The notes beneath the pieces were generated by a model that worked only from the letters and a program-made list of their open reading frames with translations, had not been told where the DNA came from and ran no database searches. Source: CAZLDI01 sp964558415 (GTDB lineage Bacteria > Chloroflexota > Dehalococcoidia > SM23-28-2 > RBG-16-64-32). From it: a stretch of DNA of 61,185 nt. Of the stretch, positions 25,805-35,839 are shown in pieces. The translations under genes were made by a program, and so were the position numbers. Every line of letters starts with the position of its first letter. The first letter of the stretch is position 1. The stretch is taken from positions 1 through 61,185 of the forward strand of contig CAZLDI010000017.1 in the NCBI GenBank assembly GCA_964558415.1. Reading direction: 5' to 3'.

Positions 25805-26704
25805 ATCATAGACCCGGCTGAACGCGATAGCAATACCCCGGTTCGCCTACACAGCGGCATCGCCAAGTATGCCTCGGGCCACAGCACTGAATTGGGCGAC
25901 ACCTTCGGGCAGGACAGCGGTCGACTCCTCACCACGCGCCACGACGGCATCGCCGGCCTTGCGGGGGAGCAGCTTAACGAGCCTATGACAGCCTGGAGAC
26001 GCGTCATTACGAGTGAGCCGAATGTTCTGTATCGAGCGGTGGATCACTCGACGGGTTCAATAAGTTTTGGTGATCCCAGCGTCTCGCTCACAGTTCTCGG
26101 CCCGCTGCTTTCTACCCATCAGGGCGCTCCTGCGTACCGCTGGTTGGACTCCGAAGCAAAGACAGTCAACGGGCACTCGGTGGTCCTGCGCCTGGACTTT
26201 GGGAGGCTCCGGGCGCTGTTTCCCGGCGACGTGAACGACCTGGGCGCCCGGCACCTGCTCTCGGAACCCGGCCTGGCGCTGGCCTTAAATACCCACGTCC
26301 TGAAGGCCCCGCACCACGGGAGCCATGAGTTCGACTACCCGTTTCTGAAGGCCGTGAATCCTCAGGTCTCGGTGATCTCCTCGGGAGAATCGCCCGATCA
26401 TGGGCATCCACGTGCTAACTTCCTCGGCGCCGTGGGTCATGCTTCGCGGACGGAGCAGCCGCTCGTATTCTCCACGGCGCTCGCAGCGCAGTTCGCTGTC
26501 GATGCCGATGCCGCCGCCCTCGATGCGGACGACGACCCGGACCCCACCGACCCCGCGATGTTGGGGCAGGCGCGACGCCGGTTCAAGAAGCGCCTCAATG
26601 GACTGATCAACGTTCGGAGCGACGGCCAGCGGATCTTCTGCGCGCGCCGAGTGGCGACCGGGTACCAGTTCGTCACTGACGAGTTGGTCATAGCCCCTCC
26701 CTGA
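25805..26704 (+). pseudogene. MBL-fold (ComEC-like) hydrolase, N-terminally truncated
   Basis: The frame is open from 25805; TTG 25892 is the first listed start. Recognisable parts are the middle and C-terminal MBL segments: NGHSVVLRLDFGRLRALFPGD, LKAPHHGSHE, and VISSGESPDHGHP with the distal histidines. These match stand-alone ComEC-C-terminal-like MBL proteins. The first metal motif HxHxDH should lie about 80-100 residues earlier and is not found in any frame upstream, so the 5' part is lost. Probably a remnant, though a late start could still give a stable protein. Nothing credible is seen in 25519-25804. Confidence 0.6.
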
Positions 26705-27144
26705 TCCCGCCTGTCGTGACACCGACGCTAACGGGCATTAGTGTCACTTCGCCTAAGGATGGTTAGACGAGGGTCCTCACGCAATGATCAGCAGAGTGAG
26801 TCAGTCGAAAACCACTTTTTCCAGACGCCTTCAGCAACCCCCAATTTGCCAACGAAACGGAAACAACCACCTGAACGGTGTGGACCAGTTCAAAAGTCGC
26901 GATCTCGCTTTCTGGTAGTCGGAGTTCTTCCCAGACCAGACTCCTCTCGCCCACCCGGCAGAGTGCATGTTACTCCTTGACATTTTCTGGCAGCGCGATA
27001 TAGTGAGGCACACCAAAATCGCGGTATGTGGTCTCACTTCGGATTCCGCAGCTCCCCCTGTCGGCATTCGGCACTTTTCGCCACCGTCATTCGTTTACGA
27101 AATAGCCGCTAACCCGCCCCAGATCACGCTAGGGAAACCAAGCG
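26705..27144. other. Intergenic region with inverted repeat and promoter
   Basis: A 7-bp inverted repeat (gtgacac 26716-26722, gtgtcac 26741-26747) follows the MBL remnant and may be a transcript end or operator. The SARP promoter lies at 26977-27004. The short ORFs here have no supported coding signal. Confidence 0.4.
26977..27004 (+). promoter_or_regulatory. Sigma70-like promoter of the SARP regulator
   Basis: TTGACA (26977-26982), a 16-bp spacer and TATAGT (26999-27004). The leader to ATG 27145 is about 134 bases. Confidence 0.6.
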
Positions 27145-28161
27145 ATGAGCAAACTTCGGAGAGACCGGAGCCCCACCGATGCTCGCGACCGGACGGCGCG
27201 CAGCCGCGACGGTCACGACCTCCCGAACATTCTGCGCCGAGTCCAACAAGACTATCGGAGTGCCCGAGGAGAACTTGAAGGAATCGCGTCTAGCTTCACA
27301 CGAAGAGAGGCTGAATTGAACCAACTGTCGCGGCAGGTCGAGGAGCTCACCGGGCCGACAAGCCGGAGCTCGGGAGTATTCGGGGCGCAGAGCCGACGTC
27401 GCGTACAGGTGTACTTGTTTGGATCACTTGAACTGCTGATTGATGAGCGACCAGTTCGTCATTGGGATGGGGAGAATGCCAGGGCTCTGTTCGCATATCT
27501 TGCCGCCCATCGCGACACACCAGCCCTCCGAGACCAGCTAATGGAAACCTTGTGGCCCGAACGACGCCTGCCGGCCGTGAGTAACTCCCTCAGAGTGGCC
27601 ATCCATCACCTGCGTGCAAGCCTAGCAAAAGTCGGATCTGCGCGAAGCCGAGATGCGTTCGTCGTCTTCGAGGGCGGTGGCTACAGCCTCAGCCCCGACC
27701 TAGACATGTGGGTAGACGTGGAAGATTACGAGGGCGCGTGGCGACGCGGGCGGTCCCTCGAAATCGCCGGCGATGTGCGCCAAGCGCTTACGCCCTACGG
27801 CACCGCCGAGGCACTGTACCGCGGCGATTTCCTTGCCGATTGGCCATATGATGAATGGACGATCTTGCGCCGTGAAGCCTTGAAGGACATTCAGCTCACG
27901 GTGCTAGGCAAGATAAGCGCCGCCTGTATCTTAGCCGGCGACTATGAGGGTTGCGTGGAGCGTTGCCAGAAGATTCTGGCATTGGATCCGACGCGTGAGG
28001 ATGCATACCAGTGGATAATCCGCGCGCACATCGCACTCGGGCACCTAGGCCGGGCTAAGAGTTGGTACGCCCTGTGTGTTCGCGCTCTGCGCGAACTTGA
28101 CATGAATCCTTCGGAAGAGACCACCGCGCTCGCAGGACAAATCGGCGCCCATGCCGATTAA
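27145..28161 (+). CDS. SARP/BTAD-family transcriptional activator
   Basis: 338 residues. A charged coiled-coil N terminus (residues 1-75) precedes an OmpR-like winged helix (VQVYLFGSLELLIDERPV ... LMETLWPERRLPAVSNSLRVAIHHLRASL, residues about 88-170) and the bacterial transcriptional activator domain with TPR-like helices (YEGAW, LYRGDFLADWPYDEW, EDAYQWIIRAHIALG, residues about 185-335). SARPs bind heptamer direct repeats with 11-bp spacing next to a -10 box; such repeats begin 7 bases after this gene's stop. It probably activates the following genes and perhaps more distant cargo. Confidence 0.85.
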   Translation: MSKLRRDRSPTDARDRTARSRDGHDLPNILRRVQQDYRSARGELEGIASSFTRREAELNQLSRQVEELTGPTSRSSGVFGAQSRRRVQVYLFGSLELLIDERPVRHWDGENARALFAYLAAHRDTPALRDQLMETLWPERRLPAVSNSLRVAIHHLRASLAKVGSARSRDAFVVFEGGGYSLSPDLDMWVDVEDYEGAWRRGRSLEIAGDVRQALTPYGTAEALYRGDFLADWPYDEWTILRREALKDIQLTVLGKISAACILAGDYEGCVERCQKILALDPTREDAYQWIIRAHIALGHLGRAKSWYALCVRALRELDMNPSEETTALAGQIGAHAD

Positions 28162-28167
28162 TCGGCG

Positions 28168-28211
28168 ATTAACCCTTCAGTAACTCTCCGTTAACTCCCC
28201 CTCCGTAGCCT
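28168..28211 (+). promoter_or_regulatory. SARP-type promoter P1 (11-bp direct repeats plus -10)
   Basis: Three units (ttaacc, gtaact, ttaact) begin at 28169, 28180 and 28191, exactly 11 bp apart, followed after 9 nt by TAGCCT (28206-28211). A ttggaggc ribosome site and a 9-codon mini-ORF (28249-28278) come next, overlapping the 67-residue gene. Confidence 0.5.
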
Positions 28212-28264
28212 GCATTTGGGATCTATCCGCACTTGGAGGCTCACTCCCATGCGAACCCGTCTAA

Positions 28265-28468
28265 ATGGCCACGGATAACGGATACACATCATTTGTCGTG
28301 AGAGTCTGGCTGGATAAGGCGCACCGCATCCGAAGAGGTCACATTCGGCACACCTCGTGCGAGCGGATGAGCGCCTTCAACTCGGAGGACCTCGATCGCA
28401 AGATCCTGCAATTCATCCGCGCCCACCTCAGAGCCCCCGAGCAGCACCAGGAAGGAACTGACCCATGA
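28265..28468 (+). CDS. Small conserved-type hypothetical protein
   Basis: 67 residues from ATG 28265. The core FVVRVWLDKAHRIRRGHIRH, then LDRKILQFIRAHL, resembles short proteins seen near BTAD regulators in Chloroflexota (FVVRxW ... GxIxH ... FI..HL). Its stop overlaps the next start by 4 bases (atga). It may work with the receiver-like protein encoded next. No biochemical function is known to me. Confidence 0.6.
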   Translation: MATDNGYTSFVVRVWLDKAHRIRRGHIRHTSCERMSAFNSEDLDRKILQFIRAHLRAPEQHQEGTDP

Positions 28469-29163
28469 CGTCGCGGCCAACCGCAGTCTCGATCACCACC
28501 GGCCGCTGTCCAGATCGCCTCAGCCCGCCCCGCGCGTGCAGGATACTCCTAATTGATGAAGACGTGCCCGAACGTGCGCACCTCGCAGCTCACCTTCGGA
28601 GTTCGGGCTTCGCGGTAAGCGTGACGCCGATGGAGCTGCTGAATGGTGGAACGCCGGTCCCCATAACAGACGTCATCATTCTGGCTGGCTCGCCACCAAC
28701 CAAGAGCCCCGAATGGGGCGTGCGAATGGCACGGCGTGGATACGCCGGCCCGCTTATCGTACTAGTTCCACGGCAATCACATGCCGACCTCGAATCTCTG
28801 GACGCCGGCGCGGACGTGTGCCTTGAGCGTTCCGTGGGTCCTAACGTCGTGATTGCTTACATCCTCGCGTTGAGTCGACGCTACGGCGCCACCCGCCGGA
28901 CGCCGGACAATCGCGAACTGAAGTGCATTGATCGCCCGGCTCTCTTTGAGCATCGACGCCTTCCGACGTTTACGCAGCTGCTGCGCCCCCTGTTCCGCGT
29001 ACCGCGCTTCCGGTCTCGCAGCCGAGAAGCGTCAGCGTTCGACGCGCGCCTCGATGGAGTATTGCTGCAGGACCGTACGCAGCCGCTCGCACGCTTTGCA
29101 TCGAGACGGATCACCGAAGATCACAAGCCCGCCGGCCACCTGGGCCGCGCCAAATACTACTGA
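28465..29163 (+). CDS. Degenerate response-regulator receiver-like protein
   Basis: 232 residues. Residues about 26-135 follow the receiver fold (RILLIDEDVPERAHLAAHL, VIILAG, GPLIVLVPRQ, LDAGADVCLERSV). The acidic pair of strand 1 is present, but the phospho-acceptor Asp at the end of strand 3 is missing (VIILAGSPP), so this is a pseudo-receiver. The C-terminal 95 residues are Arg-rich and lack a recognised DNA-binding domain. It is translationally coupled to the upstream small protein. Confidence 0.6.
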   Translation: MTSRPTAVSITTGRCPDRLSPPRACRILLIDEDVPERAHLAAHLRSSGFAVSVTPMELLNGGTPVPITDVIILAGSPPTKSPEWGVRMARRGYAGPLIVLVPRQSHADLESLDAGADVCLERSVGPNVVIAYILALSRRYGATRRTPDNRELKCIDRPALFEHRRLPTFTQLLRPLFRVPRFRSRSREASAFDARLDGVLLQDRTQPLARFASRRITEDHKPAGHLGRAKYY

Positions 29164-29174
29164 GGAGACCGCCC

Positions 29175-29327
29175 ATGCCACGGAGAGCTGCGGTCGGATC
29201 CTCACTCCTCGCCACTGTATGCGTTTACCGATCTCGCATTCTATGCGGCCACTGGGACAAAGTCCTGCTGGAGGTACCGCTATTGCATCCGAGTCTCGGC
29301 GCGGCGTTCCTGGGAAGTGCGATTTGA
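29175..29327 (+). CDS. Possible 50-residue peptide
   Basis: ATG 29175 has gaggag 7 bases upstream, directly behind the receiver-like gene. The peptide begins MPRRAAVGSSLLATVCVY and has two cysteines. No family; coding is uncertain. The rest of 29328-29451 shows nothing but the Rhs ribosome site. Confidence 0.3.
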   Translation: MPRRAAVGSSLLATVCVYRSRILCGHWDKVLLEVPLLHPSLGAAFLGSAI

Positions 29328-29451
29328 CCCGGGGGCCGTCTTCCTGTACGCGTCCTCGCGCTGCGATTCGGCTCTTCTGCGGCCAATTGCGAACAACGAA
29401 TCGACATACCGCCAATCCGTCTGTGACTGATTTCGCACGGAGGTGCCGACA

Positions 29452-32400
29452 ATGAAGCTGAAGGGGCTACTGTTTCTCATGGCGATCTCATGCCTGTTCG
29501 TCACGAGGTCAGTGCACGGGCCACCCTCTGCGGACGCGTACACCGTTAATGACTACAGATTGATCGCTCTCGGGACAGACACAAACCCGCGCGAGATCGC
29601 CAAGCTCTATGGCGCCGCCAGTTGGACGCAGCCAGTTGCGATCGCTGGCCTCACCAGTGATGATCCTCGGGTGTGGCCCGTGGGAAAGCGGCTATGGTTC
29701 GTAACCAACGATGACGGAACGGCTATCTCTTGGGGCTGGGGAGTAGGTCGCCGAACCAAGGATGGCGGCCAGACGTGGACCACTCCTGGGGACCCTGGGC
29801 TATCCGGGGGCGGGGTAATACACTACGCCGCCGACGCCGGAGGCCGTCTATGGGCGCTGTGGCAGGACTCGTCGCCTTATTACCGCACGAAGTTGTCCTA
29901 CTCGGACGACGCCGGAGATACGTGGTCAGCACCCGTGTTCACAATGGGATCGGGGGCGGCCTTTGAGAGAGTGAGAGGATGGAAGATACTCACCCACCCC
30001 ACTGACTCCAATATCATCGCGGTCGTAGGATTCTCGAGTAACTACTTCGGCAATGGCGACGCATCCGGCTGGATAGCGAAGTCGACGGCCCGTGGGGCCA
30101 CGGGAACTTGGACGATTTATCAGCGCCCCGAGCTCGACGAAGGCCAGTACGGAGTCAGGGAGTGGTACGACGCAGTGATGCTGCCAAGTTCAAGGATTGT
30201 AGTCCAGGGTCCGTTCCACATTCAATCTCCTATCAAATGGTCAACATTTTACACCGACGACCTCGGATCCACTCTGTCCACCGCATGGAGCGTAGAACAC
30301 ACGCCGACTCGCATCAATGGATTGTTCTGGAAGGACAGTCGCGTCGCCTTTATCAGGTCGAGGATCGATACGGATCCAGACCAGCATCGACTAATGCTGT
30401 CGTTCGACAACGGTTCCACGTTCGGTGAATACAGTCTACCGCAGGAGCTGGAATCTTTCGTCGGGGCCAGCTTCGTCCTAAGTAGATTCACGATGTCAAC
30501 AGGTGCCGACTCGATCTATCTCGGAACGTCGGAGTTCGCCACGAAGAAGATCGTTCGCCTTACTCCAGTTCAACCAAACGGGACGTGGTTTGATGAGACG
30601 GGCAACTATCCACACACCAACTTCGGCAATGACAACCTCGCAATTGTTCCGAACTCTAAAGAGCCGCGGAACGTCTACGGCGGCCCGGGTCCGGGCGGTT
30701 GCGCCACGTGTCCCCATAACGGCGATCCCGTGAACTTGGCGACCGGCAATTTCTCGCATCAGCATACTGACATACAGATCCCAGCCGGGAAAGGGTTGCC
30801 GCTGCAATTCACTCGTGCCTACAACAGCCAGGATTCAACGGTAGGCAGGCTTGGTCCCGGCTGGCAAGACAATTACAACATACGGCTACTCTTCAGCGAC
30901 GCCGATCACGGCATCGCGGACGTGACCGTAATTGGGGAGTTCGGCAGGCAAGATGACTATTTACGCCAAGTAGATGGCACATATCTTGCGCCGCCGGGCG
31001 TGTCCGACCCCCTCACCAGGAATCCAGGTGACGGTAGCTTCGATCTCAAGCGAAGGGACACCAGCACACTGCACTTTGACGGGTCGGGAGTGCTCCAATG
31101 GATGCGCGATCGGAACGGCTCCGCGACCAACCAGACTAGTTTCACTTATGTTGGCGGGAAGCTGACCTCTGCTACGGATTCCGCCGGCCGTGCTTTGACC
31201 TTCAGCTACGAAAACTCAACCTTTCCCGATCGGATCACGAAGGTCACAGACCCGATTCTACGGACGGTTGTCTTCGCGTACGACCCCGCCGGCGACCTGA
31301 CCCAGGTTACCGACGTCAAGGTTGGGATCACTACGTACTCGTACAACGCCAATCACCGTATGACCTCTCTGACCGATGCGAACGGGCACCAGGCGCTACA
31401 AAACTGGTACGACTCCGCAGGCCGGGTCGCAGAACAGCAGGACGCCACAGGGGGCAAAACTTGTATCTACTACGGCTCGTTACCCACGTACACAAGCGGT
31501 GCCTGCGCCGGAATAACACCAACGCCGAGCTATAACGAGACGGCCGTCGTCGACCCGCGGGGCAACAAGACTACTCACACGTACGACCCATCGTTCCGTA
31601 CAACCGATATCAAGGACGCTAACGGTGGCGTCATTCACTACGATTACGACCCTGCCAGCGATAATCGTATCTGTGTGACGGATCAGCTCGGGCGCAAGAC
31701 AGGATACGTATACGACGCGAGCGGCAACATACTCGAAGCCATTGATGCGCTCAATACCAACTCCAGCTGCCAGCTGAAAGCGGGCGGGGTGCGCTGGGTG
31801 TATACGTATACCTCACTAAGCGATATCGCAAGCGGTACGGAGCCGCTGATGAGGAGGACTGATTACGTCTACGACAGTATCGGCAACCTCACCCGCATCG
31901 CGCGGAAGGATTCGGCGACAGGCCCAATCAGAACACTGGCGTGCTTCGAACACGACACGTTTGGGTTGACGACAGCTACGGTCGAATCAACGGATCTGCA
32001 GCTTCCCGGGAGCCCAACGGGAACCTGCATCGGCAACAGGACGTTGCTCGGATATGACGGATACGGAAACCAAACGTGCGTCGTCAATGCTCGCCACACA
32101 GCCACAACGTCGTGCACGAGCGAGCCTGCTCCCAAAACCACCCTCATCTACGACGTCGGCGGGCGAATGCTGTTCGCCACTAACGAGCTGGTCAACAGCT
32201 CTCGCCCTGTCAAGGGCGCGATGCCCGAGTACGGGGTACTACAATGCGGAACGCTTGGCACCGGAAACGGCACGGACGATGACGACATTCCGGCGGACGA
32301 CGCGATTGCGGACGACGGCTGCGGTTCTGTGCGGAACAGCTATGACGAGCAGAACAACGTTAAATCGGTGATCGATGGAATTGGCAACAAGACCAGCTAC

Positions 32401-35400
32401 GACTACGACGCGAAGGGCATACGCACATCTGTCACCGACGCCAATCGAAACACCCCGGTCGGCTCTGTCGAGAGCGGCTCTCAGTGTGGCGTGCATGGCA
32501 CGGGCGACGGTTTCGACAACGATCCCGGAGGGAGCGACGGAGTGATCGATGACGGCTGCCTGTCTGCAAAGTATTCATACGACGACGGCGATCGCCTGGT
32601 GCAGGTCGTCGGGGCCGCCTTCGCCTCAGGCACCTCCACAGTGTACCCGATTAGCACCTTCGGATATGACGTGGTCGGCAATCGGATCTCAGTTACGAAC
32701 GCGAACCGGCAACCAAGCGGATCGCCTGAAGCCGGCACACAATGCCCGGTCGGTACCGATACCGACTGGGATGGAACGTGTGATGCCTCAGATAACGATG
32801 ACGACAATGACGGAGTGCAGGATACGGCCGAGTCGAGCTGCGGGTCGAACTCGCTTGTGTCGAATCTGTTCCCTGAGCGCACGGACGGGAGCTTCGCAAG
32901 TTCCGACGAAGACTCCGACACTTTGAGTGACGAAGGCCTCCCGGTTGGGAGTGCCGGTTTTGACTGCGATGGTGATGGATATACGACCTCCGCGGAAGCA
33001 GGCACCCCTCTCTGCACGAACGCCGTCAACGATGATGGGGTTGACGACAGCAAGACCAACGATGGCTGCCCTGCCCTAGAAACGTCGGAATTCAGCGACC
33101 AATGCTCGACAAGTGATGACGACTCCGATGGCAAGACGAACGATGGCTGCCCGCAGGTAGGAAGCTTCTCGGAAGCGATCGTGCCGGGGGCTTGCGATGA
33201 CGCCATCGACGCGGCCGACGAGGACCCGAACACCGCAGGAAACCAGGACGATGACTCAGTGATCAACGACGGGTGCCCGTCCGCCGGACCTGCGAATCCG
33301 GAGACGACAGGTACGCGCTGTGATAATGCCATCAACGACCACGCCAGCGGTACCCTGGTCAACGACGGATGCCCAGTATCGATGACTTACCGTGAAGACC
33401 AATTCAACATCGGTACGGGAGCTCAAGCTAGGTGCCAGACCAGCTCCTGGCCGTCTTCTTCGTGGCCCTCAGACCTAGGCGGATCAGGCACTAGCGGGAA
33501 CAAGATCGACGTCGTAGATCTCGCTACGTTCATAAGTCCTATCAGGCGAATGGACACCAAGCCTGGGGACGCCAACTTCAACATGCGATGGGACCTCATC
33601 CCCGGTCCTATCTCTCCAACTGGCGTCTGGATAAACGTACAAGACTTGAGTGCGGTTAGCTCCGGCGGAACGAACACTGTGTATCCGCCGATGATGGGCG
33701 GAACCAAGGCCTTTAACGGCCCGACGTGCCCCAGTTCGGGCGTCTCGCCCCTGCCCGTAGCCGGCGCCGGCGATCAGTGCGGTTCCGCAGGCACTGGAGA
33801 CGGCGTTGACGCGGACGGCGACACAATCAAGGACGACGGCTGCCCGTCTCTCCGATATACCTACGATCGCCTGAACCGGCTCCAGACCGCCGCTGACGCC
33901 CTTGGCGGAGTGACGACGTACCAATACGACGCAGCTGGCAACTTAGTCCAGCGCAAGGACGGGAGGGGCTTAATGACACGATACGCTCCTGACGCCCTCA
34001 ACCGCGTGACACGGATTGAATACTGGAGTCTGTTGGGACTTCAAAGCTCTGTTGATCTTACCTTCGACGACGTCGGTAATCGCAAGACGATGGTCGACTC
34101 CACGGGCACGACAAACTATGCCTACGATACCCTCAATCGCCTCACGTGCGTGGGGCCCAATTCAATCGGTGGCTCCTGCCCGAGCGGCAACACGGCGTAT
34201 ACGTACGACGATCTCCCGGGCGGCTCCGTTGCGGACTACCCTGGTCAGCGAACGAAGATCACGTACCCGGATCCCCTGAAATACGTTACCTATACGTACG
34301 AGAAGGACGGCCGGATGAGCCTAGCGACGGACTGGGTAGGCACGGGCAAGCGGACCAAATACAGCTACGATTCACACGGCCGGCTCGAGAAGGCCGAATA
34401 CCTGGATGCGAACGTTGAGGTACTATACACATACGATATCGCCGGCAGGATCACGAAGGTGACGAACAAGAAGGTGACACCGAGTTCCGTCATTTCAGAA
34501 TTCACATACACGCCGGATGCGGTGGGGAACCGCAAGCAGATGGTCGCGCCGAACGGGACGCACACGTATAAATACGATAGTCTGCATCGGCTAATCGAGG
34601 TCACGTATCCCGGTCCCGTGACCGACGCGTACACGTACGACGCCGTCGGCAACCGATTGACCAAGAACGGCACAGGGTACACGTATGACGCTGCCGACCA
34701 ACTCCTGACCGCGGGCAGCACCAACTACGCCTACGACAAGAACGGCAATCAAACAAGCCGCGTCAGCGGCAGCAGCGACATCTTCGCCTACGATCACGAG
34801 AACCGCCTCACCTCAGCCACAGTCGCAGGCCAGGCGTCGTCTTCGAGCTACAACGGCGACGGCCTCCGCATCACACACACCGCTGGGGCGACCACGACGT
34901 ACAAGTGGGACATCGCGGCGTCCCTCCCCGTCGTCCTGCAGGACGACGCGAACACGTACGTGTACGGCCTGGACCTGATCTCAGCGACGGACAGTTCTCC
35001 TACGCCGGTCCAGACGTACTTCCTCTACGACGGCCTAGGGTCCACAGTGAACCTCACGGATGGCTCGGGCACGGTGACCGCGACGTACACGTACGACGTG
35101 TTCGGAGCGCATACGGGCGGCGGCTCGAACCAGTGGCTCTTCACCGGTGAGCAGCGGGATGGCGATTCGAGCCTGTACTACCTCCGGGCGCGATACTACG
35201 ACCCGGCGATCGGGCGGTTCCTGGGGCGGGACCCGCTACCCGGCGGGAATCTCTATGCGTACGTGGGGAGTAACCCGGTTAACTACGCGGACCCATCCGG
35301 CCTTCATTGCAAACTAGGGCACCCGTACCATTGCGGCGAGGAGATCATAGATGTCGGCCAGTGCGTCTCGGATTTGCCATCTTGCCCAGTCGCCAACGCG

Positions 35401-35829
35401 ATAGGAGAGCTTATCAGCCTTATCCCAGAGGGTACCCTGTTAACCCTGTTTGAGAAGTACCATATCAGTTATCAGCTAGTCGCGGTATGTATCAGCGATC
35501 GTACCGCGTGCGCCGCCGCATTTGCCATGTTCCCAGTGGCCAACGAGGTAAGGAATCTACTATACAGCTCCAAAAGCAAAGAGGGCACGATCGATAAGCC
35601 TAAGGAAGGGGACGCGTTTCAGCACTGCCTCTGGAGTGGGTTGATCACTCTGCAGGTCGGTGCAAGTCGTGCCGAAAACGTTACGAGCGCCTACGAGGCC
35701 TACGGCGATGACAATCCTGATGACGAGAGGGAATACGATATGGCGAATAACAAGCGCGGAAGAGAGTTCGCTCAACTTATGCGCGGCAACCCGGCGGGTG
35801 CCTTAGCCCTTCTACAGTATTGCCAGTAG
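29452..35829 (+). CDS. Secreted Rhs/YD-repeat polymorphic toxin with Ca-binding insert
   Basis: 2125 residues from ATG 29452, with cggaggtg at 29438-29445 and a signal peptide (MKLKGLLFLMAISCLFVTR). In order: a beta-propeller-like N domain (about 35-410); a DUF6531-type entry (PVNLATGNFSHQHTD, about 423); many YD repeats; an acidic insert with DDGC/NDGCP cassettes (about 1112-1306) and a dockerin-like pair (KIDVVDLATFI, about 1306-1430); more YD repeats; and the Rhs core end (RARYYDPAIGRFLGRDPL ... NYADPSGL, about 1906-1951). The final 174 residues differ in style and contain DAFQHCLWSGLIT and DMANNKRGREFA, resembling the DUF6973 toxin-tip domain. Probably a wall- or matrix-anchored toxin; the lipoproteins downstream are immunity candidates. 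Confidence 0.88.
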   Translation: MKLKGLLFLMAISCLFVTRSVHGPPSADAYTVNDYRLIALGTDTNPREIAKLYGAASWTQPVAIAGLTSDDPRVWPVGKRLWFVTNDDGTAISWGWGVGRRTKDGGQTWTTPGDPGLSGGGVIHYAADAGGRLWALWQDSSPYYRTKLSYSDDAGDTWSAPVFTMGSGAAFERVRGWKILTHPTDSNIIAVVGFSSNYFGNGDASGWIAKSTARGATGTWTIYQRPELDEGQYGVREWYDAVMLPSSRIVVQGPFHIQSPIKWSTFYTDDLGSTLSTAWSVEHTPTRINGLFWKDSRVAFIRSRIDTDPDQHRLMLSFDNGSTFGEYSLPQELESFVGASFVLSRFTMSTGADSIYLGTSEFATKKIVRLTPVQPNGTWFDETGNYPHTNFGNDNLAIVPNSKEPRNVYGGPGPGGCATCPHNGDPVNLATGNFSHQHTDIQIPAGKGLPLQFTRAYNSQDSTVGRLGPGWQDNYNIRLLFSDADHGIADVTVIGEFGRQDDYLRQVDGTYLAPPGVSDPLTRNPGDGSFDLKRRDTSTLHFDGSGVLQWMRDRNGSATNQTSFTYVGGKLTSATDSAGRALTFSYENSTFPDRITKVTDPILRTVVFAYDPAGDLTQVTDVKVGITTYSYNANHRMTSLTDANGHQALQNWYDSAGRVAEQQDATGGKTCIYYGSLPTYTSGACAGITPTPSYNETAVVDPRGNKTTHTYDPSFRTTDIKDANGGVIHYDYDPASDNRICVTDQLGRKTGYVYDASGNILEAIDALNTNSSCQLKAGGVRWVYTYTSLSDIASGTEPLMRRTDYVYDSIGNLTRIARKDSATGPIRTLACFEHDTFGLTTATVESTDLQLPGSPTGTCIGNRTLLGYDGYGNQTCVVNARHTATTSCTSEPAPKTTLIYDVGGRMLFATNELVNSSRPVKGAMPEYGVLQCGTLGTGNGTDDDDIPADDAIADDGCGSVRNSYDEQNNVKSVIDGIGNKTSYDYDAKGIRTSVTDANRNTPVGSVESGSQCGVHGTGDGFDNDPGGSDGVIDDGCLSAKYSYDDGDRLVQVVGAAFASGTSTVYPISTFGYDVVGNRISVTNANRQPSGSPEAGTQCPVGTDTDWDGTCDASDNDDDNDGVQDTAESSCGSNSLVSNLFPERTDGSFASSDEDSDTLSDEGLPVGSAGFDCDGDGYTTSAEAGTPLCTNAVNDDGVDDSKTNDGCPALETSEFSDQCSTSDDDSDGKTNDGCPQVGSFSEAIVPGACDDAIDAADEDPNTAGNQDDDSVINDGCPSAGPANPETTGTRCDNAINDHASGTLVNDGCPVSMTYREDQFNIGTGAQARCQTSSWPSSSWPSDLGGSGTSGNKIDVVDLATFISPIRRMDTKPGDANFNMRWDLIPGPISPTGVWINVQDLSAVSSGGTNTVYPPMMGGTKAFNGPTCPSSGVSPLPVAGAGDQCGSAGTGDGVDADGDTIKDDGCPSLRYTYDRLNRLQTAADALGGVTTYQYDAAGNLVQRKDGRGLMTRYAPDALNRVTRIEYWSLLGLQSSVDLTFDDVGNRKTMVDSTGTTNYAYDTLNRLTCVGPNSIGGSCPSGNTAYTYDDLPGGSVADYPGQRTKITYPDPLKYVTYTYEKDGRMSLATDWVGTGKRTKYSYDSHGRLEKAEYLDANVEVLYTYDIAGRITKVTNKKVTPSSVISEFTYTPDAVGNRKQMVAPNGTHTYKYDSLHRLIEVTYPGPVTDAYTYDAVGNRLTKNGTGYTYDAADQLLTAGSTNYAYDKNGNQTSRVSGSSDIFAYDHENRLTSATVAGQASSSSYNGDGLRITHTAGATTTYKWDIAASLPVVLQDDANTYVYGLDLISATDSSPTPVQTYFLYDGLGSTVNLTDGSGTVTATYTYDVFGAHTGGGSNQWLFTGEQRDGDSSLYYLRARYYDPAIGRFLGRDPLPGGNLYAYVGSNPVNYADPSGLHCKLGHPYHCGEEIIDVGQCVSDLPSCPVANAIGELISLIPEGTLLTLFEKYHISYQLVAVCISDRTACAAAFAMFPVANEVRNLLYSSKSKEGTIDKPKEGDAFQHCLWSGLITLQVGASRAENVTSAYEAYGDDNPDDEREYDMANNKRGREFAQLMRGNPAGALALLQYCQ

Positions 35830-35839
35830 AAGCTAAGCC

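Noticed and set aside
26741..26980. Forward ORF of 79 codons
   Set aside because: Arg/Ser/Pro-rich random-looking translation, overlaps the SARP promoter region, no ribosome site.
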